From the NCBI RefSeq assembly GCF_014646235.1, contig NZ_BMNB01000046.1, positions 1 to 33,902 on the forward strand: a DNA stretch of 33,902 bases, given 5' to 3'. This document shows positions 8,098 through 16,359 of this stretch, in pieces. Below the pieces are notes generated by a model. The model ran no database searches. It saw only the letters and a list, made by a program, of their open reading frames with translations, and was not told the origin of the DNA. This DNA is from Micromonospora sonchi (GTDB taxonomy: Bacteria > Actinomycetota > Actinomycetes > Mycobacteriales > Micromonosporaceae). Numbering within the stretch: the first letter of the stretch is position 1; each line of letters starts with the position of its first letter. Both the position numbers and the translations under genes were made by a program.

Positions 8098-8103
8098 TAG
8101 CCT
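8098..8103 (+). promoter_or_regulatory. Candidate -10 (TAGCCT) for a leaderless transcript
   Basis: TAGCCT ends 6 bases before the ATG at 8110, and no ribosome site precedes that ATG. In actinobacteria a TAnnnT box 6-7 bases before the start codon marks leaderless mRNAs. No clear -35 is seen, and read-through from dgt is equally possible. Confidence 0.45.
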
Positions 8104-8109
8104 GGCCAG

Positions 8110-8949
8110 ATGACGGAGCGCCCGAAGACAGTCACCATCACCTCCGCCCGCGTGCTGCGCACCGAGCGACCCACCGCGCATCTGGTCCGGCTGGTGCTCG
8201 GTGGGGAGGAGTTGGCCGACCTGCCGGTCGGGAAGTTCACCGACCACTACATCAAGATCATATTTCCGGTCGACGGGGTCGACTATCCGCGCCCGCTGGA
8301 TCTCGCCGCGATCCGCCGTGACCTGCCGCGCGAGCACTGGCCGCGGCTGCGCGCGTACACCGTGCGGGCCTGGGACGCGACGGCCGGCGAGATGACCGTC
8401 GACGTGGTGCACCACGGCGAGGAAGGGCTGGCCGGGCCGTGGGCCGCCGGGTTGCGACCCGGCGACGAGGTCCTCTTCACCGGGCCCGGCGGGGCGTACG
8501 CGCCGAGCCCGGAGGCCGACTGGCACCTGCTGGTCGGCGACGAGAGCGCGTTGCCGGCGATCGCCGCGTCGCTGGCGCGGTTGCCGGTCGACGCGCCCGC
8601 GCACGTCTTCGTCGAGGTGGAGGGACCGGTCGACGAGCAGCCGCTGCCCAGTCCCGGCGCGGTACGCCTGACCTGGCTGCACCGCGGCGGGCGCCCGGTG
8701 GGCGAGGCGCTGGTGGCGGCCGTACGTGCGCTCGACTTCCCGCCCGGCACCGTGCACGCCTTCGTGCACGGCGAGGCGGGATTCGTCCGCCAGTTGCGCC
8801 GGCTGCTGCGAATCGACCGGGGCGTGCCGCGCGAGTGGCTCTCCATCTCGGGCTACTGGCGTCTGGGCCTGGACGACGAGGGCTGGCGGGCCAGCAAGCC
8901 CGACTGGAACCGCCAGGTCGAGGCCGACGAGTCCACCCCCCGCCCCTGA
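8110..8949 (+). CDS. Siderophore-interacting protein family FAD/NAD(P)H flavoprotein
   Basis: This is a 279-residue soluble ferric-siderophore-reductase-type protein. Such proteins (ViuB/SIP family) reduce Fe(III)-siderophores to release iron. The N-terminal half is a FAD-binding barrel with RAYTVRAWD (R81 to D89), which contacts the flavin. GPGGAYAPSPEADWHLLVGDESALPAI spans the end of the barrel and the start of the NAD(P)H-binding domain. The C-terminal signature SISGYWRLGLDDEGWRASKPDWNRQVE is characteristic of SIP proteins. The gene starts 15 bp after dgt, possibly from its own leaderless promoter. No siderophore synthesis or uptake genes are nearby, so the substrate is unknown. Confidence 0.93.
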   Translation: MTERPKTVTITSARVLRTERPTAHLVRLVLGGEELADLPVGKFTDHYIKIIFPVDGVDYPRPLDLAAIRRDLPREHWPRLRAYTVRAWDATAGEMTVDVVHHGEEGLAGPWAAGLRPGDEVLFTGPGGAYAPSPEADWHLLVGDESALPAIAASLARLPVDAPAHVFVEVEGPVDEQPLPSPGAVRLTWLHRGGRPVGEALVAAVRALDFPPGTVHAFVHGEAGFVRQLRRLLRIDRGVPREWLSISGYWRLGLDDEGWRASKPDWNRQVEADESTPRP

Positions 8950-8950
8950 C

Positions 8951-9034
8951 CCCTGATCTCTCCCCCCGCCCCCTCCCTCCCCCCGCCCTTCCCCCCCCCG
9001 CCCCTCCCCCCTCCCCGCCCCTCGCACCCCACGC
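8951..9034. other. C-rich low-complexity tract
   Basis: This stretch is almost purely pyrimidine with runs of up to ten C, starting right after the flavoprotein stop. The complementary strand fits the G-quadruplex pattern many times over. It mirrors a G-rich tract at 9122-9163 across a palindromic element. Confidence 0.7.
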
Positions 9035-9048
9035 CCACCATGCGCTCC

Positions 9049-9120
9049 GCGATCTTGCACTTTCCGTCGGCACAATCTGGGGCATAAGCCGCGTAATGGC
9101 GACCAAAAGTGCAAGATCGC
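9049..9120. repeat. Palindromic element with 15-bp perfect arms
   Basis: GCGATCTTGCACTTT at 9049-9063 is exactly complementary to 9106-9120, around a 42-bp centre. It resembles the dispersed GATCTTGCACTTT palindromes I recall from Micromonosporaceae intergenic regions. It may act as a terminator for the dgt-flavoprotein unit or be a non-autonomous repeat. Confidence 0.75.
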
Positions 9121-9121
9121 A

Positions 9122-9163
9122 GGGCAGGGGCAGGGGGTGGGTGGGGGCGAGGGTGGGGTGGGG
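9122..9163 (+). other. G-rich tract with strong G-quadruplex pattern
   Basis: Eight runs of three to five G lie within 42 bp, separated by one to four bases, on the coding strand about 60 bp upstream of the BCCT start. The pattern (G3+N1-7 repeated) is seen directly. Folding and any effect on expression are inference. Confidence 0.65.
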
Positions 9164-9223
9164 TATTTGTCGGAACAGCGGGTGGGGGTGGGGTCGGGGA
9201 AGGAGGATGGTCGGGGGTGGGCC

Positions 9224-10852
9224 ATGGGCGAGCAGGTCGACGAGAAGAACGACAGATCCGACCCGGTGGTGCTTGGACTGGGTGTCGGCGGAGTGCTCGC
9301 CGTGGTGCTCTGGGGGGTGCTGGCGCGCGACTCGTTGGCCGGTGTCGGCGAGTCCGGCCTCACCTGGGTGATGAGCACCTTCGGTTGGTTCTTCGTGGTG
9401 GCGGCCAACGCCTTCCTGGTGCTGGCGGTGGTGCTGGCGCTGTCCCGGTTCGGCCGGATCCGGCTCGGCCGCGACGACGACGAACCCGAGTTCACCACGC
9501 TGGCCTGGACCGCCATGATGTTCAGCGCCGGCATGGGCATCGGTCTGGTCTTCTTCGCCGTCGCCGAGCCCATCCAGCACTACGCCACGCCGCCACCGGC
9601 GACCGGTGTCGCGCCGCAGACCGGCGCGGCCGCCGCGGCGGCGATGCAGTACACGCTGTTCCACTGGACCCTGCACCCGTGGGGGATCTACGCGGTGGTG
9701 GCGGTGGCGCTGGCGTACTCGACGTTCCGGCGGGGTAGACAGAACCGCCTCTCCGCGGCGTTCCGGCCGTTGCTGGGCGACCACGCGGACGGCGTCGCCG
9801 GCCAGGTGATCGACCTGTTGGCCATCTTCGCCACCGTCTTCGGCACGGCCACCAGCCTCGGCCTCGGCGCTCTCCAGGTCGCCGCCGGGCTGGACCTGGT
9901 CGTCGGCGTACCGAACAGCATCGCGGTGGAACTGGTGGTGATCGGGGCGCTCACCCTGGCCTTCGTGATCTCCGCCTTCTCCGGGCTGCACCGCGGCATC
10001 AAGTGGCTCTCCACCACCAACGTGGTGCTGGCCGTGGTGCTGATGATCTTCGTCTTCGTGGTCGGCCCGACCATCTACACGCTCGAGGTGCTGCCCGCCT
10101 CGATCGGCGACTACCTGAGCAACCTGGTCGTCATGTCCACCCGGACCGGCGCCTTCTCCGATCCCGCCTGGCTCGGTCACTGGACGATCTTCTACTGGGC
10201 GTGGTGGATCTCCTGGGCGCCGTTCGTCGGCACCTTCATCGCGCGGATCTCCCGTGGTCGTACCGTCCGGCAGTTCCTGATCGGCGTGCTGCTGGTGCCC
10301 AGCGGCGCCAGCGCCGTGTGGTTCGCGATCATGGGTGGCAGCGCGCTGCGGGTACAGGCGACCGGGCTCCGTGACCTGGTGGCGGACGCCGAGGTCGGCA
10401 GCGAGCAGGCGCTGTTCGGGCTGCTGGAAGCGTTGCCGCTGGCAGCGCTGACCAGCGTGGTCGCCATCGTGCTCGTCGCCCTCTACTTCGTCACCAGCGC
10501 CGATTCCGCCTCGCTGGTGCTCGGCTCGCTGTCCTCCCGGGGCGCGTTGCGACCGCACCGGATGCTGGTGGTCAGCTGGGGCATCCTGATCGGTGCCGTC
10601 GCCGCGGTGCTGCTGCTCGCCGGCGGCCTCGGCGCCCTCCAACAGGCCACCATCATGATCGCGTTGCCGTTCGTGGTGGTGATGCTCGGTCTGGCCGCCG
10701 GGCTGGTCAGGGACATGGCCCAGGATCCGCTGTTGGCCGTGCCGGCGCGCACCCGCCGGCACGGCCTGGCCGAAGCGGTACGCGCCGCCCGGTCGTACCA
10801 AGAGGAGGACCCACCCCCGGTCCGTCGCTACCTACGCCGCCGCCCGCGCTGA
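9224..10852 (+). CDS. BCCT-family (betaine/carnitine/choline) transporter
   Basis: This is a 542-residue integral membrane protein with about 12 hydrophobic segments. It imports trimethylammonium compounds, usually glycine betaine, choline or related osmolytes, by cation symport. Family marks are FSAGMGIGLVFFAVAEP in TM3, where the GMGIG form resembles sodium-coupled BetP, and FYWAWWISWAPFVGTFIARISRGRTVRQF in TM8. The latter contains the Trp-rich binding motif. The Arg-rich C-terminal tail could be an osmosensing tail as in BetP, but it is short. I chose ATG 9224. The frame is open further upstream through the G-rich tract, and the purine-rich AGGAGG there is about 17 bases away. The gene stands alone; osmotic regulation is likely but not visible. 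Confidence 0.93.
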   Translation: MGEQVDEKNDRSDPVVLGLGVGGVLAVVLWGVLARDSLAGVGESGLTWVMSTFGWFFVVAANAFLVLAVVLALSRFGRIRLGRDDDEPEFTTLAWTAMMFSAGMGIGLVFFAVAEPIQHYATPPPATGVAPQTGAAAAAAMQYTLFHWTLHPWGIYAVVAVALAYSTFRRGRQNRLSAAFRPLLGDHADGVAGQVIDLLAIFATVFGTATSLGLGALQVAAGLDLVVGVPNSIAVELVVIGALTLAFVISAFSGLHRGIKWLSTTNVVLAVVLMIFVFVVGPTIYTLEVLPASIGDYLSNLVVMSTRTGAFSDPAWLGHWTIFYWAWWISWAPFVGTFIARISRGRTVRQFLIGVLLVPSGASAVWFAIMGGSALRVQATGLRDLVADAEVGSEQALFGLLEALPLAALTSVVAIVLVALYFVTSADSASLVLGSLSSRGALRPHRMLVVSWGILIGAVAAVLLLAGGLGALQQATIMIALPFVVVMLGLAAGLVRDMAQDPLLAVPARTRRHGLAEAVRAARSYQEEDPPPVRRYLRRRPR

Positions 10853-10911
10853 CGCCCCCCATTCCGTACGTGCCGATGCCGTACGCGGCGCCGGTCGGCC
10901 CGCACCATGCT

Positions 10912-10962
10912 GTTAATAAGGGGCCCTTCCTCTACCGCAGGCGTTAACAGGGGGCCCTTCCT
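10912..10962. repeat. Dispersed tandem element, copy 1 (two 20-bp units)
   Basis: Unit GTTAATAAGGGGCCCTTCCT (10912-10931) and variant GTTAACAGGGGGCCCTTCCT (10943-10962) flank the spacer CTACCGCAGGC. Each unit contains the palindrome-like core AAGGGGCCCTT. A second copy of the same two-unit structure with an identical spacer is at 15426-15476. It lies about 50 bp before dnaG. Confidence 0.85.
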
Positions 10963-11009
10963 TACCCGCGTGAGCGGGGAGGCAGGATGTATGCGGAGGG
11001 GGTGACGGT

Positions 11010-12869
11010 ATGGCGGGGCGAATCCGGGACGAGGACATCGCGCTGGTCCGGGAGCGCACCTCCATCGCCGAGATCATCTCTGACACGGTGACGCTCAAGT
11101 CGGCCGGCGCCGGCAACCTCAAGGGGCTCTGCCCCTTCCACGACGAGAAGAGCCCGTCGTTCAACGTCTCGCCCGTCCGCAACGTCTGGTACTGCTTCGG
11201 CTGCGGTGAAGGTGGCGACGCCATCAAGTTCCTGATGGACGCCGAGCACCTGAGCTTCGTCGAGGCGGTGGAGCGGCTCGCCGACCGGGCCGGGTTGCAG
11301 CTGCGCTACGTCGAGGACGACCGGGCCACCGGCCGCAGCCGCCCCCAGCAGGGGCAGAAGCAGCGGTTGGTCGCCGCGCACGCCGCCGCCGTGGAGTTCT
11401 ACACCGCCCAGCTGACCACGGCCGGCGCGCGTACCGCCCGGGAGTTCCTCGCCGAGCGGGGCTTCGACCGGGCCGCCGCCGAGCGGTACGGCTGCGGGTT
11501 CGCCCCCGAGGGCTGGGATCCGCTCACCCGACACCTGCGGCAGCGCGGGTTCAGCCACGACGAGCTGGTGACCGCCGGGCTGTCCCGGCCGGCCCGCTCG
11601 GGCAGCCTGATCGACCGGTTCCGGCGCCGGCTGCTCTGGCCGATCCGCGACCTGACCGGCGACGTGATCGGCTTCGGTGCCCGCAAGCTGTTCGACGACG
11701 ATGACGGCCCGAAGTACCTCAACACCCCCGAGACGCCGATCTACAAGAAGTCGCACGTGCTCTACGGCATCGACCAGGCCAAGCGGGAGATCGCCAAGCA
11801 GGGCCGGGTGGTGGTGGTCGAGGGCTACACCGACGTGATGGCCTGCCACCTGGCCGGCGTACCGACCGCCGTGGCGACCTGCGGCACCGCGTTCGGCGCC
11901 GACCACATCGGCGTACTGCGCCGGCTGCTGCTGGACACCGACGCGGTCGCGGGCGAGATCATCTTCACCTTCGACGGGGACGCCGCCGGACAGAAGGCCG
12001 CGCTGCGCGCCTTCGAGGACGACCAGCGCTTCGTCGGGCGTACCTTCATCGCGGTCAGCCCCGACAACATGGACCCGTGCGAACTGCGCCTGGCAAAGGG
12101 TGACCTCGCCGTCCGCGATCTGGTTGCGCGCCGCGAACCGCTCGTCGACTTCGCGCTGCGGCACGTGATCAGCCGCTTCGACCTGGACACCGTCGACGGC
12201 CGGGTCGAGGCGATGCGGCGGGCCGCGCCGCTGGTCGCCAAGCTCAAGGACCAGGAGAAACGCCCCGAGTACGTACGCAAGCTCGCCGGCGATCTCGGCA
12301 TGGAGATCGAGCCGGTGCAGCGGGCGGTGCTGGCCGCCGCCTCGGGACGATCGGCGAACGGGCCGGCGCGGGCCGCTCGCAGCGAGCCGGCGGTGGACAG
12401 CCCGCAGTCGATGGTCGAGCGGGAAGCGCTCAAGCTGGCCCTCCAGGAACCGGTGCTGGCCGGCCCGATGTTCGACGCGGTCGAGGCGTCCGACTACCGG
12501 CACCCGGTGCACGTGGCCGTCCGGGCGGCGATCGGGGCGGCCGGCGGGGCCGCGGCGGCCACCGGCGGCGCGGTGTGGATCGAGTCGGTCCGCGACGCCT
12601 GCGAAGACCTCGCGGCCCAGGCCCTGGTCGGCGAGCTGGCGGTGGAGCCGCTGCGGATCGACGGCGAGCCCGACCCGCGCTACGTCTCGGTCACCATGGC
12701 CCGCCTCCAGTGGGGGTCGGTGACGGCCCGGATCCGCGAGCTGAAGTCGCGGATCCAGCGGATCAACCCGGTCAGCGACAAGGACGAGTATTTCGCCACC
12801 TTCGGTGAGCTGCTGTCGCTGGAGCAGCACGCTCGGGCCCTGCGGGAGCAGGCGGCGGGAGGATTGTAG
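11010..12869 (+). CDS. dnaG: DNA primase
   Basis: DnaG makes the RNA primers for replication and works with the DnaB helicase. The 619-residue protein begins at ATG behind GGAGGGGG. The zinc-binding domain has C41, H44, C62 and C65 (CPFHDEKSPSF and WYCFGCGEGGD). The TOPRIM catalytic domain follows, with E271 in VVVVEGYTDVMA and D322/D324 in TFDGDAAGQKA. The C-terminal helicase-interacting part (about 440-619) is Ala-rich, as in actinobacterial primases. Length is normal for the group. A dispersed repeat lies immediately upstream and a small conserved gene follows after 4 bp. Confidence 0.98.
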   Translation: MAGRIRDEDIALVRERTSIAEIISDTVTLKSAGAGNLKGLCPFHDEKSPSFNVSPVRNVWYCFGCGEGGDAIKFLMDAEHLSFVEAVERLADRAGLQLRYVEDDRATGRSRPQQGQKQRLVAAHAAAVEFYTAQLTTAGARTAREFLAERGFDRAAAERYGCGFAPEGWDPLTRHLRQRGFSHDELVTAGLSRPARSGSLIDRFRRRLLWPIRDLTGDVIGFGARKLFDDDDGPKYLNTPETPIYKKSHVLYGIDQAKREIAKQGRVVVVEGYTDVMACHLAGVPTAVATCGTAFGADHIGVLRRLLLDTDAVAGEIIFTFDGDAAGQKAALRAFEDDQRFVGRTFIAVSPDNMDPCELRLAKGDLAVRDLVARREPLVDFALRHVISRFDLDTVDGRVEAMRRAAPLVAKLKDQEKRPEYVRKLAGDLGMEIEPVQRAVLAAASGRSANGPARAARSEPAVDSPQSMVEREALKLALQEPVLAGPMFDAVEASDYRHPVHVAVRAAIGAAGGAAAATGGAVWIESVRDACEDLAAQALVGELAVEPLRIDGEPDPRYVSVTMARLQWGSVTARIRELKSRIQRINPVSDKDEYFATFGELLSLEQHARALREQAAGGL

Positions 12870-12873
12870 AAAC

Positions 12874-13404
12874 ATGGGACTGTTCCGTCGCCGGCCGAAG
12901 CTGTCGCCGGCCGACCGGCCGCCGCTCCAACGCGACGAACGGGTGCTGTCCTGGGCGGCCGTCGGCGAGGGCGATGGGGTGCTGGTCGCCACCAACCTCG
13001 GGCTCTGGCTGCCCGGGCGCGGCCACCGGATCGGCTGGCACGACATCGTCAAGGCCGTCTGGTCGGGCCGGGAGCTGACCGTCACCCCGGGTGAGCGGGT
13101 CGCCGAGCGCGACGGCTACCTGGTGGTCGCCGATTGTCCGGCGGAGCGCTACCTGCTGCTGGATCCGGGCGAGCTGCCGCACCAGGTGCGGGCCCGGGTC
13201 ACCAAGTCCGTGGCGTACACCCAGCACCACGCCCTGCCCGGCGGCGCCGGCCGGATCGTCGGGCGGCGGGTGCCCGGGGTGGACGGTCTGACATGGATGG
13301 TCCGCTACGACCCGGGGACCCCGGTCGACGATCCGGACGTTGTCGCGGAGACCGACCGGCTCGTCGCCGCGTCGCGCGTCGCGACGTCGCCATCGGATGA
13401 GTGA
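12874..13404 (+). CDS. Conserved actinobacterial protein downstream of dnaG, function unknown
   Basis: This is a 176-residue soluble protein with no signal peptide or membrane segment. It begins MGLFRRRPKLSPADRPPLQ. Around residues 25-70 it has alternating strands (VLSWAAVGEGDGVLVATNLGLWLPG, then RIGWHDIVKAVWSGRELTV) that resemble a bacterial pleckstrin-like domain, as in proteins turning a lipid- or ligand-binding beta sheet. That is only a pattern impression. GGCGGGAGGA, at the end of dnaG, supplies its ribosome site and the spacing is 4 bp, so it is cotranscribed with dnaG. A similar gene follows dnaG in several actinomycetes. No enzymatic motif is visible. Confidence 0.85.
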   Translation: MGLFRRRPKLSPADRPPLQRDERVLSWAAVGEGDGVLVATNLGLWLPGRGHRIGWHDIVKAVWSGRELTVTPGERVAERDGYLVVADCPAERYLLLDPGELPHQVRARVTKSVAYTQHHALPGGAGRIVGRRVPGVDGLTWMVRYDPGTPVDDPDVVAETDRLVAASRVATSPSDE

Positions 13405-13436
13405 GGCCCCGATCGCCGGCCGTTGAGCCGGCAAAG

Positions 13437-13467
13437 GCCCGCCGGGGCCTGACGGGCCTCGGCGGGC
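13437..13467 (+). terminator. Candidate hairpin terminator after the dnaG unit
   Basis: GCCCGCCG (13437-13444) and CGGCGGGC (13460-13467) form an 8-bp GC stem around a 15-nt loop, 30 bp past the stop. It has no T-tract. The surrounding DNA is GC-rich enough that chance is possible. Confidence 0.4.
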
Positions 13468-13503
13468 GAGGCCTGGCGAGCGGGGCTCGGCGGGAAACTC
13501 GGT

Positions 13504-13531
13504 TTGGAGTGTCGGACCGGGTGTCTAGGGT
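13504..13531 (+). promoter_or_regulatory. Promoter of the ABC ATPase gene, leaderless type
   Basis: TTGGAG (13504-13509), a 16-bp spacer and TAGGGT (13526-13531) form a housekeeping-type promoter. The -10 ends six bases before GTG 13538, which fits a leaderless transcript beginning at that GTG and decides the start. Confidence 0.6.
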
Positions 13532-13537
13532 CGGGGA

Positions 13538-14470
<933 letters not shown>

Positions 14471-14590
14471 GCAAGGCGCGGGGCTCCGCCGGCCCGAAAA
14501 CGCACGCCGAAGATGAGTCGTTTGTCCGGCACAACCGCGGGTATGCGCCGCTGCCCCAGGGCCAACAGGACGACCGCTCACAGGTAGGGC

Positions 14591-15004
14591 ATGACCATGA
14601 ACAGTGACGAACAGTACGAGCGTGGCCTGGAAGCGCTCCGGCAGGCCGCCGGCGGGGCTGGGCAGCGACTTCTCGACACCCTTGCCGACGTCTCACCCGA
14701 GCTGAGCTACCGGTCGGTCGCCTGGTCGTACGGTGACCTCTACGTCCGGCCCCAACTGGCGCGCCGCGACCGGGAACTCCTGACCCTCGGCATACTCACC
14801 GGCCTCGGTGGTGCCGATGCCCAGCTGGAGGTACACGTCAACGGTGCGCTCAACGCCGGCCTGACCCCCGGCGAAATCGTCGAAGCACTGCTGCAATCGG
14901 TGGTCTACTGCGGCGTGCCGCGGGCGGTCAACGCCACCCTCGTCGCCAAGAAGGTCTTCGCCGAGCGCAACATGCTCCCCGTCCCCACCACCGCGGCCGG
15001 CTGA
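14591..15004 (+). CDS. Carboxymuconolactone decarboxylase-like protein
   Basis: A 137-residue all-helical soluble protein of the CMD/AhpD superfamily. The core (about 35-120) reads DLYVRPQLARRDRELLTLGILTGLGGADAQLEVHVNGALNAGLTPGEIVEALLQSVVYCGVPRAVNA. This is the pattern of gamma-carboxymuconolactone decarboxylase, which acts in protocatechuate breakdown, and of many related proteins of unknown role. The redox CxxC of AhpD is absent, so a peroxidase-reducing role is unlikely. No other protocatechuate genes are present, so the substrate is open. AGGTAGGG precedes the ATG. A second ATG lies two codons in. It sits between the exporter ATPase and permease genes. Confidence 0.9.
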   Translation: MTMNSDEQYERGLEALRQAAGGAGQRLLDTLADVSPELSYRSVAWSYGDLYVRPQLARRDRELLTLGILTGLGGADAQLEVHVNGALNAGLTPGEIVEALLQSVVYCGVPRAVNATLVAKKVFAERNMLPVPTTAAG

Positions 15005-15040
15005 CCGCGCGCCGGCCGGGACCATGGTCGGCTGAGGCTT

Positions 15041-15190
15041 ATGAGCCGGCGGCGGGTGCCGGTGACCGACGGTCCGCTCACCGGGCGCGGGCCCAGGTCA
15101 GGAAAGGTTTGGGAGTCGATCCGGGGTGAGGCACTATCGCAACAGCAGTCCCTCGACCTGATGACGGAAGTGGCGGAGACATGGATTTGA
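15041..15190 (+). pseudogene. Probable 3' remnant of an XRE/DUF5753 regulator gene
   Basis: A 49-codon frame ends VWESIRGEALSQQQSLDLM followed by TEVAETWI and a stop that overlaps the DUF397 start by 10 bases. This ending (FxxIRxEAL, then SLxLI, then VAExW) is the usual C-terminus of helix-turn-helix DUF5753 regulators, which precede DUF397 genes in actinomycetes in just this overlapping layout. The rest, including the helix-turn-helix and some 230 residues, is absent. The first 20 codons of the frame look like spacer sequence. The identification comes from remembered family endings, not alignment. Confidence 0.5.
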
Positions 15191-15372
15191 CCGGCGTCCG
15201 GTGGCGCAAGAGCACCCGCAGCAACGGCAGCGGCGGCGCCTGCGTTGAGGTTGCCGACAACCTCCCCGACCTGGTGGCCGTACGCGACTCGAAGGACCCT
15301 GCCGGGCCGGTGCTGGCTTTCGGGCCGGCGGCCTGGCGTGCGTTCGTCGCGCGTACCTCCGAGCGGCGGTAG
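15181..15372 (+). CDS. DUF397-domain protein
   Basis: The 63-residue protein is nearly all DUF397. It has TGVRWRKSTRSNGSGGACVEVADN near the N-terminus, then VAVRDSKDP and FGPAAWRAFV, the three conserved blocks. In streptomycetes and relatives these small proteins are encoded beside XRE/DUF5753 regulators, and some pairs behave like toxin-antitoxin or developmental modules (BldB is related). Here only a fragment of the partner gene remains, so this is an orphan. The ATG has GGCGGAG six bases upstream. Whether it is expressed without its partner cannot be told. Confidence 0.9.
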   Translation: MDLTGVRWRKSTRSNGSGGACVEVADNLPDLVAVRDSKDPAGPVLAFGPAAWRAFVARTSERR

Positions 15373-15425
15373 CGCCGCGCCGACCGCACCACCGCGGTGT
15401 TGTATCGAGGCCGCTCGGCGCCGGT

Positions 15426-15476
15426 GTTAATAAGGGTCCCTTTCTCTACCGCAGGCGTTAATAAGGGGCCCTTCCT
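15426..15476. repeat. Dispersed tandem element, copy 2 (two 20-bp units)
   Basis: GTTAATAAGGGTCCCTTTCT (15426-15445) and GTTAATAAGGGGCCCTTCCT (15457-15476) are separated by CTACCGCAGGC, the same spacer as the copy at 10912-10962. CGCAGGCG within it pairs with CGCCTGCG at 15478-15485, giving a hairpin that encloses the second unit. Confidence 0.85.
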
Positions 15477-15488
15477 TCGCCTGCGCCG

Positions 15489-15494
15489 TAGGGT
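15489..15494 (+). promoter_or_regulatory. Candidate -10 (TAGGGT) ahead of the permease genes
   Basis: The hexamer is identical to the -10 of the exporter ATPase gene and lies 55 bp before the first permease. The position of its -35 falls inside the dispersed repeat and has no good match, so support is weak. Confidence 0.25.
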
Positions 15495-15548
15495 GACCGA
15501 GGCTGTCGTACCGGTGCGGTAGGAAGGCCGGGTGGACGGGGGAGTGGC

Positions 15549-16349
15549 GTGACACAACTGACGCGGGAGCAGGCTCGGCCGTCCCTACCGCGGGTGCCGG
15601 CGCTGGCGGTGTTCGAGTACCACCTGATCGGTTATCGGCGCACCTGGCGGGCCGGGGTCTTCTCGTCCTTCCTGCTGCCCACGCTGGCCGTGCTCGGGTT
15701 CGGGGTGGGCGTCGGGGCGTACATCGATCGGGGGGTCGGTGGCGTCTCCTACCTGGAGTGGATCGTCGGGGGTCTGCTCGCGTCGACGGCGTTGCAGGTG
15801 GCGGTCGGCGAGTCGACGTGGCCGGTGTTCGGCAACCTCCAGTGGACGAAGATCTACTTCGCGCAGCGCTCGGCGCCGTTGCGGGTGAACGACATCGTCG
15901 CCGGCCACCTGGCGTTCGTGCTGTTCCGGGTGCTGACCTCGATCGTGGCCTTTCTCCTGGTGACCGGCGTGCTGGGGGCGCTGCGGTCGCCGTGGGCGGT
16001 GCTGGCGTTGCCGGTGGCGGCGCTGCTCACCCTGGCCGTGGCGGCGCCCGGCTTCGCGTACGCGGCGGTGGTGGACACGGACAGCTGGCTCGCGATGCTG
16101 TCCCGGTTCGCGGTGATCCCGATGACCCTGTTCGCCGGGGTGTTCTTCCCGGTCGAGTCGCTGCCGCTGGTGCTGCGCTGGGTCGCGTACGCGACGCCGC
16201 TCTGGCACGCCGTCGACCTGTGCCGGGCGGCGGTGCTCGGGGTCGCGCCGCAGTGGTCGGTCGCCGGCCACCTGTGCTACCTCGCCGTCTGGGCGGCTGC
16301 GGGCTGGCTGCTCGCGCGCCGCGCCTTCGCCCGCAAACTCGTCGTCTAG
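15549..16349 (+). CDS. ABC-2 type exporter permease, first
   Basis: A 266-residue membrane protein with six predicted hydrophobic segments and an N-terminal cytoplasmic part (LAVFEYHLIGYRRTWRAGVFSSFLLPTLAVLGFGVGVG) typical of the DrrB/ABC2_membrane family. PMTLFAGVFFPVESLPLVLRWVAYATPLWHAVDLCR in the C-terminal third is the conserved ABC-2 signature region. With the next gene it should form the heterodimeric channel for the ATPase at 13538. The start is GTG with GGGGGAG upstream. The substrate is unknown. Ten bases separate it from the second permease. Confidence 0.92.
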   Translation: MTQLTREQARPSLPRVPALAVFEYHLIGYRRTWRAGVFSSFLLPTLAVLGFGVGVGAYIDRGVGGVSYLEWIVGGLLASTALQVAVGESTWPVFGNLQWTKIYFAQRSAPLRVNDIVAGHLAFVLFRVLTSIVAFLLVTGVLGALRSPWAVLALPVAALLTLAVAAPGFAYAAVVDTDSWLAMLSRFAVIPMTLFAGVFFPVESLPLVLRWVAYATPLWHAVDLCRAAVLGVAPQWSVAGHLCYLAVWAAAGWLLARRAFARKLVV

Positions 16350-16359
16350 GAGGGGTGTC

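Noticed and set aside
8951..9163. CRISPR array or transposon ends
   Set aside because: The tracts are low-complexity and there is a single palindrome, with no regularly spaced repeats, no transposase and no target duplication.
8110..10852. Iron-uptake locus centred on the flavoprotein
   Set aside because: The neighbouring transporter is BCCT-type, for quaternary amines, and no siderophore genes or iron boxes are visible.
14471..14590. tRNA or other structured RNA gene after the exporter ATPase
   Set aside because: No cloverleaf or terminal CCA-type pattern could be built. Also none was found after dnaG, where some actinobacteria carry a tRNA gene.
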